NCBI GenBank assembly: GCA_029557895.1
Contig: JAKQHT010000024.1
Span: forward strand, 37,602 to 101,601
DNA: 64,000 nucleotides
DNA from: Bacteroidota bacterium
GTDB taxonomy: Bacteria; Bacteroidota; Bacteroidia; Flavobacteriales; Flavobacteriaceae
Direction of reading: 5' to 3'
Every line of letters begins with the position of its first letter. The stretch's first letter is position 1. The notes below the pieces were generated by a model. That model made no database searches. It saw only the letters and a program-made list of their open reading frames with translations, and was not told the DNA's origin. Below are positions 20,120 through 27,889 of this stretch, in pieces. Made by a program: the position numbers and the translations under genes.

Positions 20120-20896
20120 TTAATCCAATTTATTGTTCAATGCTCTCAACTTAATTCCCGTAAGCACTTTTTTTGTATATAGCGGAAAATCGGCATTGAG
20201 AAGCCACCCAAAGTAGCCGGGCTCTTCATTGAGCACATCCTCGACCTTTTTGTTTTTGTGCTTTCCAAACGAAAAACATTCCTCACCGTTTTTATTATAT
20301 GTGATAAATCCGGCAAAATCGGCAAACTCTTTTCGCGAACTGAATTCTGCCAGAAATTTTATGTCATTTTCGAGTGCGCCGTATCTTTCTATTTGTGCTT
20401 TCAGCACTTCATAAGTGGCAATGGTATCGGCTTCGGCACTGTGCGCATTATCAAGGTTTTTATTGCAATAAAACATATATGCCGCCGATAACGTGCGCTG
20501 TTCCATTTTATGGAAGATATTTTGGACATCGACCGCAACACGGTTTTTCATATCAAAATCCACATCGGCCCGCAACATTTCTTCTGCCAACAGTGGAATA
20601 TCAAAGCGGTTGGAATTGAACCCTGCCAAATCTGCGTCTTTAATGAGGTGGTAAACTTCTTTTGCCAATTCTTTGAACGTGGGTTTGCCAGCCACATCAG
20701 CATCCGAAATACCATGCACGGCGGTAGCATCCTTGGGAATGGGAATGGTGGGGTTGACCAACCAGGTCTTGCTTTCTTCCTTACCGTCCGGATGGATTTT
20801 GAGGATAGAAATTTCCACAATCCTATCGTTTGTGATGTTGACACCCGTGGTTTCGAGGTCAAAAAAACAAATTGGCCTGTTGAGGTTGAGTTTCAT
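20120..20896 (-). CDS. DEDDh 3'-5' exonuclease (DnaQ-like)
   Basis: 258 residues. All three exonuclease motifs are readable: ExoI FFDLETTGVNITNDRIVEI (residues 11-29), ExoII AGFNSNRFDIPLLAEE (about 95) and ExoIII HSAEADTIATYE (about 152). A C-terminal segment (about 190-250) including GKHKNKKVEDVLNEEPGYFGWLLNADFP resembles the DUF3820-type 'quorum-sensing-regulated' fold. It probably trims DNA or RNA 3' ends; which one is unknown. First gene of the FAH-Hpt-cinA group, with an exact TATCTTTG box just upstream. Confidence 0.92.
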   Translation of the reverse strand: MKLNLNRPICFFDLETTGVNITNDRIVEISILKIHPDGKEESKTWLVNPTIPIPKDATAVHGISDADVAGKPTFKELAKEVYHLIKDADLAGFNSNRFDIPLLAEEMLRADVDFDMKNRVAVDVQNIFHKMEQRTLSAAYMFYCNKNLDNAHSAEADTIATYEVLKAQIERYGALENDIKFLAEFSSRKEFADFAGFITYNKNGEECFSFGKHKNKKVEDVLNEEPGYFGWLLNADFPLYTKKVLTGIKLRALNNKLD

Positions 20897-20913
20897 TTTT
20901 GGTCCATTTTTGG

Positions 20914-20921
20914 CAAAGATA
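20914..20921 (-). promoter_or_regulatory. -7 promoter box of the exonuclease-FAH-Hpt-cinA group
   Basis: Minus strand TATCTTTG followed by C, exact consensus, about 17 nt before the ATG. No clear -33. Confidence 0.5.
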
Positions 20922-21456
20922 GGGAGATAAATTAAGAACGGTGCTTTTATATGCCGGGCGATTTGAATTTTAAATGAATTCTGTTTGGGCCGGTCATCTG
21001 CTTTTCAAAATAATACCCGGCAATTTCGAGAATTCAGAAAAAGAATGAAAATTTTCAAACAAAAATCCACATGTCCTTCGCATGCACTCACTGCAATGAA
21101 AACTCAAGTAATCATTTCAAAACACCTCTAAACCATCCACCGACCATCAAACAATAAAAATTGAACTCGAGTTAGTTGAAGATGGGACAACATTTGAAAT
21201 GGCGCAGAACAGAAACACCTGACCACTACATATTATCCCACACAACAGCAATCATTGATTATTTCAACTTGGGACATCACATTATATGCAATAAAACTTG
21301 ATCCTGAGCGGACATATTAAATTATTGCCATTTGGAGACAAATATGCAGCTTGAAAAAATTCTTATTGGCTCTGCTTTATCCATCCATTTTACACGAGGA
21401 AGTATAATAAACTTCAAAAAGAAAGAGAAATTTATTGTACCCTTTGATGAATTTAC
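20922..21456. other. Long intergenic gap before the T9SS cargo gene
   Basis: About 535 bases with no ORF over 60 codons on either strand and no RNA gene that I recognise. It runs from the exonuclease promoter to the terminator of the T9SS gene. It may hold a degraded gene, but no family is readable. Confidence 0.6.
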
Positions 21457-21492
21457 AAAAAAAAACACTGCCTTTTGAGCAGTGCTTTTTTT
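21457..21492 (-). terminator. Terminator of the T9SS cargo gene
   Basis: CACTGC / GCAGTG stem with A-run and T-run flanks, 22 nt after the stop on the minus strand. The T runs on both sides would allow bidirectional function. Confidence 0.85.
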
Positions 21493-21513
21493 GAAGTCAA
21501 TTACGGAAAAAGC

Positions 21514-22323
21514 TTATTGTTTTATCAATTTTTTGACAATAACCCCTGATCCTGACTGGATTTTCACGATATAGTTGGCAGAAGCCAATTCGGAAACATC
21601 AACTCTTTTCTCTACGCCCATATCGGATAGGTCAATTGATTGTACCAACTTACCAGAAATATCATAGATTTGGGCAAATTGTACCTCAACAGATCTTGGA
21701 TTGACAAATGTGACAAAATCATTCACTAAATTCGGATACATCGTCACACTGGCCAAATCTGACGATTCATTAACACCAAGGGTATTGGAACAGCTTAAAC
21801 GGTACTCAATCGTAATAGAACCACTGTCATAAACTCCATCGGGATCAACCGAACCATCATCAAAACTTTCAAAAAATTCAAGTGACATACTGCCCGAAAT
21901 ATCATTGGCTACTAAATAATATGAAAGACCTGCGGCCACTAAATCTATAATACCGTCACTGGAATAAGAACCGGGTCCAGAATTATTAACGCCGGCACCA
22001 GGCGTAAGATTCACATCTGCAGCACCATCTAAATCGGGATCAAAACCAATAACCATTTCAGATAGCCATGAAGGGGAATTAGCTGTTTGGTTTGTATCCC
22101 AACTTATGCCTGTAAATTCAAGCACAGGATTTTCACAATCGGTTAGGTCTGCAAATCCATCCAAAGGTATGGTTAGATAAACATTGCCAGGATCTCCAAG
22201 TGAATAGCGACTTTCAATTCCCGCTACGTCAACATCCACTGTTTCTGTAAGGGTCGTTTGGGCATGGGCCAACATGCCGAATGCAAAACTAAATGTAGAT
22301 AATAAAGTAGTAATTTTTCTCAT
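21514..22323 (-). CDS. T9SS type A sorting-domain protein of unknown function
   Basis: 269 residues from the ATG at 22323 (MRKITTLLSTFSFAFGMLAHAQ); the ORF start is a TTG three codons earlier. A signal peptide is followed by an acidic, Asp/Gly/Ser-rich beta-type region (about 25-190) with FDPDLDGAADVNLTPG and DDGSVDPDGVYDSGS, which could bind calcium. The last 75 residues are a Por-type C-terminal sorting domain (MYPNLVNDFVTF ... VDVSELASANYIVKIQSGSG ... KLIKQ). The protein is therefore expected to be secreted or surface-attached by the type IX system. The passenger domain matches no family that I can name. It is monocistronic, with its own terminator and long gaps on both sides. Confidence 0.88.
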   Translation of the reverse strand: MRKITTLLSTFSFAFGMLAHAQTTLTETVDVDVAGIESRYSLGDPGNVYLTIPLDGFADLTDCENPVLEFTGISWDTNQTANSPSWLSEMVIGFDPDLDGAADVNLTPGAGVNNSGPGSYSSDGIIDLVAAGLSYYLVANDISGSMSLEFFESFDDGSVDPDGVYDSGSITIEYRLSCSNTLGVNESSDLASVTMYPNLVNDFVTFVNPRSVEVQFAQIYDISGKLVQSIDLSDMGVEKRVDVSELASANYIVKIQSGSGVIVKKLIKQ

Positions 22324-22468
22324 AAATTTCAATGTTTTTAATTAATATTCAAAAATCGTTATGGCTAATATACTATTTTTTTTCAACTCCATTCCATAAT
22401 ATTGAAAATTACACAAAAAATTGAAGTAAAATATGCAAAACCAAATTGATTGGACCCTTTATATATCA

Positions 22469-22498
22469 AAAAAAAAAGCACCTTAAAAAAGTGCTTTG
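22469..22498 (-). terminator. Terminator of the E2 gene
   Basis: AAGCAC / GTGCTT stem followed on the minus strand by ten T, 20 nt after the stop at 22518. Confidence 0.8.
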
Positions 22499-22517
22499 AT
22501 TATCATTTGCTTATATA

Positions 22518-23903
22518 TCACAATTCCCTATTGCTGTCCCAAGCTTCGAGGTTGTCTTTGACAGCTTTTACGAACTGGCCTCCCAGTGCGCCGTTTACCA
22601 CCCTATGGTCATAAGAGTGCGACAAAAACATACGGTAACGGATGCCTATATAATCTCCTGCAGGTGTTTCTATGACGGCAGGCACTTTTCTTATGGCGCC
22701 CAATGCCAAAATACCAACTTGCGGTTGGTTTATGATGGGCGTTCCCATAATACTTCCAAACGTACCGACATTTGTAACGGTATATGTTCCACCTTGTATT
22801 TCGTCGGGTTTTAACTGGTTGAGCCTTGCCCTGTTTGCCAAATCATTGACACGCTTGGTCATGCCCACCAAATTGAGCTGGTCTGCATCCTTTATGACCG
22901 GTACTATCAGGTTGCCATCCGGCAATGCCGCCGCCATGCCAAGGTTGATATGCTTCTTCTTGATAATTGTATCGCCTTGCACGGAAATATTCATCATTGG
23001 GAATTTTTTGAGCGCCTTTGCAACGGCTTCCATAAATATGGGTGTGAACGTCAGGCTTTCTCCTTCGCGTTTAAAAAACTCGTCTTTGACTTTATTTCTC
23101 CAATTCCATATTTCGGTAACATCTGCCTCGACAAAACTCTGCACGTGCGCCGAAGTGTGTACGGATTCAACCATGTGATGGGCTATAAGTTTACCCATAC
23201 GACTCATTTCAATAATTTCGTCATCACCACTTGCCACTACAGGTGCTGTTTTTGGTTTTTCAGCAACATTACTTTGTGTTTCAGCAGTTTTCTGTGAAGT
23301 TTCTACCATTTTGACCGGCTCGGTTTCTGCAACAGGTTGCTGCGCCTGTGGCGATGCTTGTTGGGCTTGTACCGGAGCTTCTGCCCTACTTTTTATGTAA
23401 CCAAGAATATCATCTTTTGTTACACGACCGTCCTTACCAGTACCTACAATAGCATCGAGTTCGGCCTGCGAAACACCTTCTTCTTTGGCTATGTTTCTGA
23501 CCAACGGCGAATAAAACCGACCCTCGGATGAAATTACCGGAGACACAACAGCTTTGGCTGCTTCGACAGTTTGGGCTACTTGTTGCACAGGAATGGCTGC
23601 GGCTGGAACAGTTTCTTTGACGGCATCAGCTTTAGGTTCGGCAGTAGAAACAGAAGCAGAAACTTCGGTCTCAATGATTGCGATTGCCTGACCCACCTGT
23701 ACCACATCATCTACATTGAACAATTTTTCGACCAAGATGCCCTCGACTTCACTCGGAACTTCACTGTCCACTTTGTCTGTTGCTATTTCGAGTACAGCTT
23801 CATCGGCCTCAATCTTATCGCCAACGTTCTTTAGCCAATTGGTAATGGTTGCCTCTGCGACGCTTTCTCCCATTTTGGGAAGTTTTAGTTCAAATCTTGC
23901 CAT
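22518..23903 (-). CDS. 2-oxo acid dehydrogenase complex E2 (dihydrolipoamide acyltransferase)
   Basis: 461 residues. The N-terminal lipoyl domain has the lipoylated Lys in EIATDKVDSEVPSE (about residue 44). A long Ala/Gln/Pro linker surrounds the E1/E3-binding domain at about 130-170 (YSPLVRNIAKEEGVSQAELDAIVGTGKDGRVTKDDIL). The catalytic domain (about 225-460) ends SHSYDHRVVNGALGGQFVKAV. This resembles the branched-chain or 2-oxoglutarate type more than pyruvate E2. The motif is HRVVNG where HRVxDG is usual. It stands alone; the E1 and E3 genes are not nearby. A TAATTTTG box lies 37 nt upstream. Confidence 0.93.
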   Translation of the reverse strand: MARFELKLPKMGESVAEATITNWLKNVGDKIEADEAVLEIATDKVDSEVPSEVEGILVEKLFNVDDVVQVGQAIAIIETEVSASVSTAEPKADAVKETVPAAAIPVQQVAQTVEAAKAVVSPVISSEGRFYSPLVRNIAKEEGVSQAELDAIVGTGKDGRVTKDDILGYIKSRAEAPVQAQQASPQAQQPVAETEPVKMVETSQKTAETQSNVAEKPKTAPVVASGDDEIIEMSRMGKLIAHHMVESVHTSAHVQSFVEADVTEIWNWRNKVKDEFFKREGESLTFTPIFMEAVAKALKKFPMMNISVQGDTIIKKKHINLGMAAALPDGNLIVPVIKDADQLNLVGMTKRVNDLANRARLNQLKPDEIQGGTYTVTNVGTFGSIMGTPIINQPQVGILALGAIRKVPAVIETPAGDYIGIRYRMFLSHSYDHRVVNGALGGQFVKAVKDNLEAWDSNREL

Positions 23904-23940
23904 ATAGTCAGTATAATGGTGCTTTTGGTTATTTGCATTG

Positions 23941-23948
23941 CAAAATTA
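23941..23948 (-). promoter_or_regulatory. -7 promoter box of the E2 gene
   Basis: Minus strand TAATTTTG followed by C, about 37 nt before the ATG. No clear -33. Confidence 0.45.
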
Positions 23949-24022
23949 ATGAAAAAAGGCAGACTTCTTTATACATCCGATAGAATTTACTGCACAACAT
24001 AATTAACAAATCTTTGGTCCAT

Positions 24023-25126
24023 TCAAAAACACAACACCTCTCCACGGCCTGTGGAACTATCACTACCAATGATGAAACGGGCGTTTTTTGGAAGAATCCT
24101 AAAAGTCATGCCTTGCACTTTGGAGAGACCATCCATGTGAAGGATAATTTCCTTGAAATTCAAAACATTATTGTCAAAAATTAGTTGGACGGCCCGTTTT
24201 TCCCGATTTTCAGGACTATACAAACGAAGTTTATTACCAAGTTTTGAACGAAGTGGCTCAATCGGCCCATCGGAAAGCAATTCGTATCCGGACACCAATG
24301 GTTTTGAATTGGTAGATTTTTTGGGCAACAACACGATAATCTTGATACCCAACCCAATAAACACGTCATATACAACATTTGGCTTGAAATGCTTTTTGAA
24401 AAAAATTCGCATCGCCCCATTGAACCGATTCGCATATGTTTTGTTTTTTATGGTACTTTCTCCTTTGAAATGAATAGCGGATGTTGTGGGATTGTAATAA
24501 TTATCGTAGCCCATCTTTTGTACCCTGTACGAAAAATCCATATCCTCACCATACATAAAATAATCTTCATCAAAACCTTTGGCATCGTTATATAGAGAGC
24601 GTCTCAACAGCATAAAAGCTCCAACCAAAACAGCGACTTTCCCTGTTTCTTTTTCAGATAGGTGATTGGCATAGTAGTCTTTTGAGCTTCCTAAAATCTT
24701 TTTTATGGACACCAATGGCGTGGGCACGTTACGTTTGCTCTCGGGCAAAAATTGTCCTTTGCCATCCAGAAGCCTGCATCCTACAATTCCCATTTTTGGT
24801 GTGTTTTCTGCAAAATCCATCAGGATCTTGAAGGTATCTTCGGCCACAACGGTATCGGGGTTTAGGATACAGACATAACGACCTTTTGCGTTTTGTACAC
24901 CAAGGTTATTACCTTTTGAAAATCCAAGGTTTTCATTGTTTTCAATGAGGATGACTTCCGGAAACAGGGCTTTTACCATCTGGCAACTGTCGTCAGTAGA
25001 AGCATTGTCCACCACGATAATCTCGGCCTCAAAATCGGCAATTGCAGCCTGTACGCTCTTGAGGCACAGCTCCAGGAAGTACCTGACATTGTAATTGAGT
25101 ATGACTACCGAAAGCTGCAAACTCAT
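24023..25126 (-). CDS. Family 2 glycosyltransferase
   Basis: 367 residues. GT-A features are visible: VVILNYNVRYFLELCLKS at the N-terminus, DNASTDDS (about 42), GFSKGNNLGVQNAKGRYVCILNPDT (DxD-like, about 70-95), and GAFMLLRRSLYNDAKGFDEDYFMYGEDMDFSYRVQKMG (about 170-205). This is the rhamnosyltransferase/WbbL-like branch that builds cell-surface polysaccharide. The region after residue 250 is less hydrophobic than usual for this branch and shows no family I recognise. Its ATG shares one base with the recR stop (TAATG), so it is translationally coupled to recR. Confidence 0.9.
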   Translation of the reverse strand: MSLQLSVVILNYNVRYFLELCLKSVQAAIADFEAEIIVVDNASTDDSCQMVKALFPEVILIENNENLGFSKGNNLGVQNAKGRYVCILNPDTVVAEDTFKILMDFAENTPKMGIVGCRLLDGKGQFLPESKRNVPTPLVSIKKILGSSKDYYANHLSEKETGKVAVLVGAFMLLRRSLYNDAKGFDEDYFMYGEDMDFSYRVQKMGYDNYYNPTTSAIHFKGESTIKNKTYANRFNGAMRIFFKKHFKPNVVYDVFIGLGIKIIVLLPKKSTNSKPLVSGYELLSDGPIEPLRSKLGNKLRLYSPENREKRAVQLIFDNNVLNFKEIILHMDGLSKVQGMTFRILPKNARFIIGSDSSTGRGEVLCF

Positions 25127-25743
25127 TACATTTTTAAAGAGGATTCAAAAGGTACGCGGTTTGCGATGCTCCTGCCAAGTGTAACCTCGTCGGCATATTC
25201 GAGTTCGTTGCCCACAGAAATGCCCCGGGCAATGGTAGAAACAACCACGTCTTTATCACGTATTTGCCTGTAAATGTAAAAATTGGTAGTATCACCTTCC
25301 ATCGTTGGGCTTAACGCAAAAATGAGCTCCTTTATTTTTCCTTGATTGATTTTCTTTATCAAGGTATCGATCTTGAGATCATTTGGACCTATGCCGTCCA
25401 TGGGCGAAATTTTTCCCCCAAGCACATGATATAAACCTCTGAACGAACTGGTTGCTTCGATAGCCATCACATCGCGCACGTCCTCAACAACGCACAGGAT
25501 TTCCTCATCACGATGTGGGTTTGAGCAGATTTCACAAAGAGCATTGTCGCTTATATTATGGCATTTTTGGCAAAATTGGATATCGTTGCGCAAGGACACC
25601 AACGCCAAGGCCAATTGTTCGGTCTGCTCTTTGGGTTGGCGCAACAAGTGCAACACCAGCCTTAAGGCGGTACGCTTGCCGATGCCGGGCAAATGCCCAA
25701 TTTCCGATACGGCTTTTTCGAGAAGTTTAGATGAAAATTCCAT
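25126..25743 (-). CDS. recR: Recombination mediator RecR
   Basis: 205 residues from [34 protein letters not shown] (25743). A helix-hairpin-helix (LPGIGKRTA) is followed by the Cys4 zinc finger ([16 protein letters not shown], about 58-73) and a TOPRIM domain (about 80-175, beginning [31 protein letters not shown]). RecR loads RecA with RecO and RecF at ssDNA gaps. It is followed without a gap by the glycosyltransferase gene. Confidence 0.97.
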   Translation of the reverse strand: MEFSSKLLEKAVSEIGHLPGIGKRTALRLVLHLLRQPKEQTEQLALALVSLRNDIQFCQKCHNISDNALCEICSNPHRDEEILCVVEDVRDVMAIEATSSFRGLYHVLGGKISPMDGIGPNDLKIDTLIKKINQGKIKELIFALSPTMEGDTTNFYIYRQIRDKDVVVSTIARGISVGNELEYADEVTLGRSIANRVPFESSLKM

Positions 25744-25905
25744 GGTTGCGAATTTACGTTTTTTTAATGGCAAAAGATAAGCTTGAACAGCCTCAAAGTG
25801 AAATATTTTTTTTTAAAATAGGGATGCTATTCCAAAAAGCCAATCGGCAAAATGGGTGGTTTTCCTTTAAATTTACTTAATATTGCTCAGTAACCATAAA
25901 ACACT

Positions 25906-27375
25906 ATGTCGCCCACAACCATCCTTTTGTTGATAGCCGCATACTTCGGCCTTTTGATTTTAATATCCTTTTTCACGGGAAAGAACAGCGATAACGATAC
26001 GTTCTTCAAGGCCAACAAGCAATCGCCTTGGTATGTAGTGGCTTTTGGGATGATTGGCGCCTCTCTTTCTGGGGTAACATTCATATCGGTGCCTGGATGG
26101 GTAGAAGCTTCAAAATTCGGGTATTACCAAGTGGTTCTGGGCTATATTTTAGGCTATGCCGTTGTGGGTCTTATCTTGTTGCCGCTATATTACAGACTGA
26201 ATCTTACCACGATATATACCTATCTGGAAGAACGTTACGGCACGTTTTCCTACAAGACCGGAGCCTTGTTCTTCATACTTTCAAGAACCATAGGCGCCAG
26301 TTTCAGATTGTATCTGGTGGCTATCGTTTTGCAGAGCCTTGTTTTTGACAGTCTGAATATCCCATTTTGGGCAACAGTGTCCATTACCATAGCACTCATT
26401 TGGCTCTATACGTTCAGGAGCGGCATAAAAACCATTGTCTGGACAGATACGCTACAGACGCTGTTCATGTTGGTATCCGTAGGCTATTCTATATATTACA
26501 TTTCTGATGGTTTGGGCATTTCGGGATCAAACTTAATCAGCTATGTAAGCCAAAGTGAGCTATCGCAGATCTTCTTTTTTGATGATTTCAAAAGTGCCAA
26601 CTACTTTTGGAAGCAGTTTTTGAGCGGAGCGTTCATTACCATAGTCATGACCGGACTCGATCAAGACATGATGCAGAAAAACCTGACTTGCAAGACCTTA
26701 AAAGATGCTCAAAAAAACATGTTTTGGTTTACCGGCATACTGGTTTTGGCAAATTTGATGTTTTTGGTGCTCGGGTTGCTTCTCACCCATTATGCCCACC
26801 AAAACGGCATTGACGCAAGCAAAGATTTGCTGTTCCCGACCATTGCTACACAATCTGATCTGGGATTTGGCTTGGCCACCGTATTCATTTTGGGGCTTAT
26901 TGCAGCAGCCTATTCAAGTGCCGATGGTGCACTAACGGCGCTGACCACATCGTTTTGCATAGATATCATGGACATAGAAAAACGGTTTGAAAGCAAAAAA
27001 CAAGTGAGAGCACGAAGACTGGTACATGTTGGGTTTTCACTGCTCTTTGTGGCGATCATGGTCGGGTTTAAATATCTGGTGGATGACGCATCGGTCATAG
27101 AACGGTTGTTTGTTTTTGCCGGCTATACGTATGGGCCGCTTTTGGGTCTATATGCCTTTGGGCTATTCACAAACATAAATGTCAAGGACAAGCTTGTACC
27201 AATCATAGCGATAATATCGCCCTTACTTTCTTACATTGTCAGTATCAACAGCTTAAAATGGTTTGGGTTTGAGTTTGGGTTTTTTATTTTGATATTGAAC
27301 GGGTTCTTAACATTTATCGGCTTGTTCCTGATATCACAAAAAAAAGTCCAGGCAAGTATTCTGGGTCAAAACTGA
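25906..27375 (+). CDS. Sodium:solute symporter family protein
   Basis: 489 residues with about 13 hydrophobic segments, the LeuT/SSS fold. The family signature spans GMIGASLSGVTFISVPGWV, and the conserved region LIAAAYSSADGALTALTTSFCIDI near residue 330 matches SSS transporters. It imports a small solute, such as a sugar, amino acid or vitamin, with Na+. The substrate cannot be assigned from sequence. It converges with the CoA-binding gene, overlapping its 3' end by 10 nt. Confidence 0.92.
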   Translation: MSPTTILLLIAAYFGLLILISFFTGKNSDNDTFFKANKQSPWYVVAFGMIGASLSGVTFISVPGWVEASKFGYYQVVLGYILGYAVVGLILLPLYYRLNLTTIYTYLEERYGTFSYKTGALFFILSRTIGASFRLYLVAIVLQSLVFDSLNIPFWATVSITIALIWLYTFRSGIKTIVWTDTLQTLFMLVSVGYSIYYISDGLGISGSNLISYVSQSELSQIFFFDDFKSANYFWKQFLSGAFITIVMTGLDQDMMQKNLTCKTLKDAQKNMFWFTGILVLANLMFLVLGLLLTHYAHQNGIDASKDLLFPTIATQSDLGFGLATVFILGLIAAAYSSADGALTALTTSFCIDIMDIEKRFESKKQVRARRLVHVGFSLLFVAIMVGFKYLVDDASVIERLFVFAGYTYGPLLGLYAFGLFTNINVKDKLVPIIAIISPLLSYIVSINSLKWFGFEFGFFILILNGFLTFIGLFLISQKKVQASILGQN

Positions 27376-27728
27376 TCGATCCCCAACAGCACCAAAGTAC
27401 AGGCTACCTCAACATCAATACCCTCCTTTTCGAGCAATCGATAAAATTCCGGATTTTCTGTTCCAGGATTAAAAATGACCCTTTTGGGCTTTAGTGAAAC
27501 CAAATAATCGTAATACCCTACTTGTCGATTTGGACGCATGTACAAGGTAACGGTATCAACTTTCTCATAAGCTTTGAGTTTATTGTCGATTTTTACCCCA
27601 TGCACAACACCCTCGTTCAGGCCAAATGCCACCACGGGATGACCTTTATCAAACAATCTGACAATGGCCAGATACGAATATCTATCCGGATTAATTGAGG
27701 CTCCAAACACAAGTGTCTTTTTGGGCAT
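27366..27728 (-). CDS. CoA-binding (YccU-like) protein
   Basis: 120 residues, a stand-alone Rossmann-like CoA-binding domain. The LVFGASINPDRYSYLAIVRLFDKGHPVVAFGLNEGVVHGVK beginning and the later NPGTENPEFYRLLEKEGIDVEVACTLVLLG end are family hallmarks. The fold is related to the CoA-binding part of succinyl-CoA synthetase. Its function is unknown. Convergent with the symporter gene. Confidence 0.88.
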   Translation of the reverse strand: MPKKTLVFGASINPDRYSYLAIVRLFDKGHPVVAFGLNEGVVHGVKIDNKLKAYEKVDTVTLYMRPNRQVGYYDYLVSLKPKRVIFNPGTENPEFYRLLEKEGIDVEVACTLVLLGIDQF

Positions 27729-27889
27729 AGCTCTGGTTTTTGTTAAAATCTTGTTAAGTTTAGTTAAAACAGGTAACGGGATCCAAATTTAGACGTCTAT
27801 CGAGTATCATCCAAATGAAGCAACAACAATTTAATTAGTTGTCTTGCATCATTAGTCTTAATCATTAATCAAAAAACAATCAATCAAAA

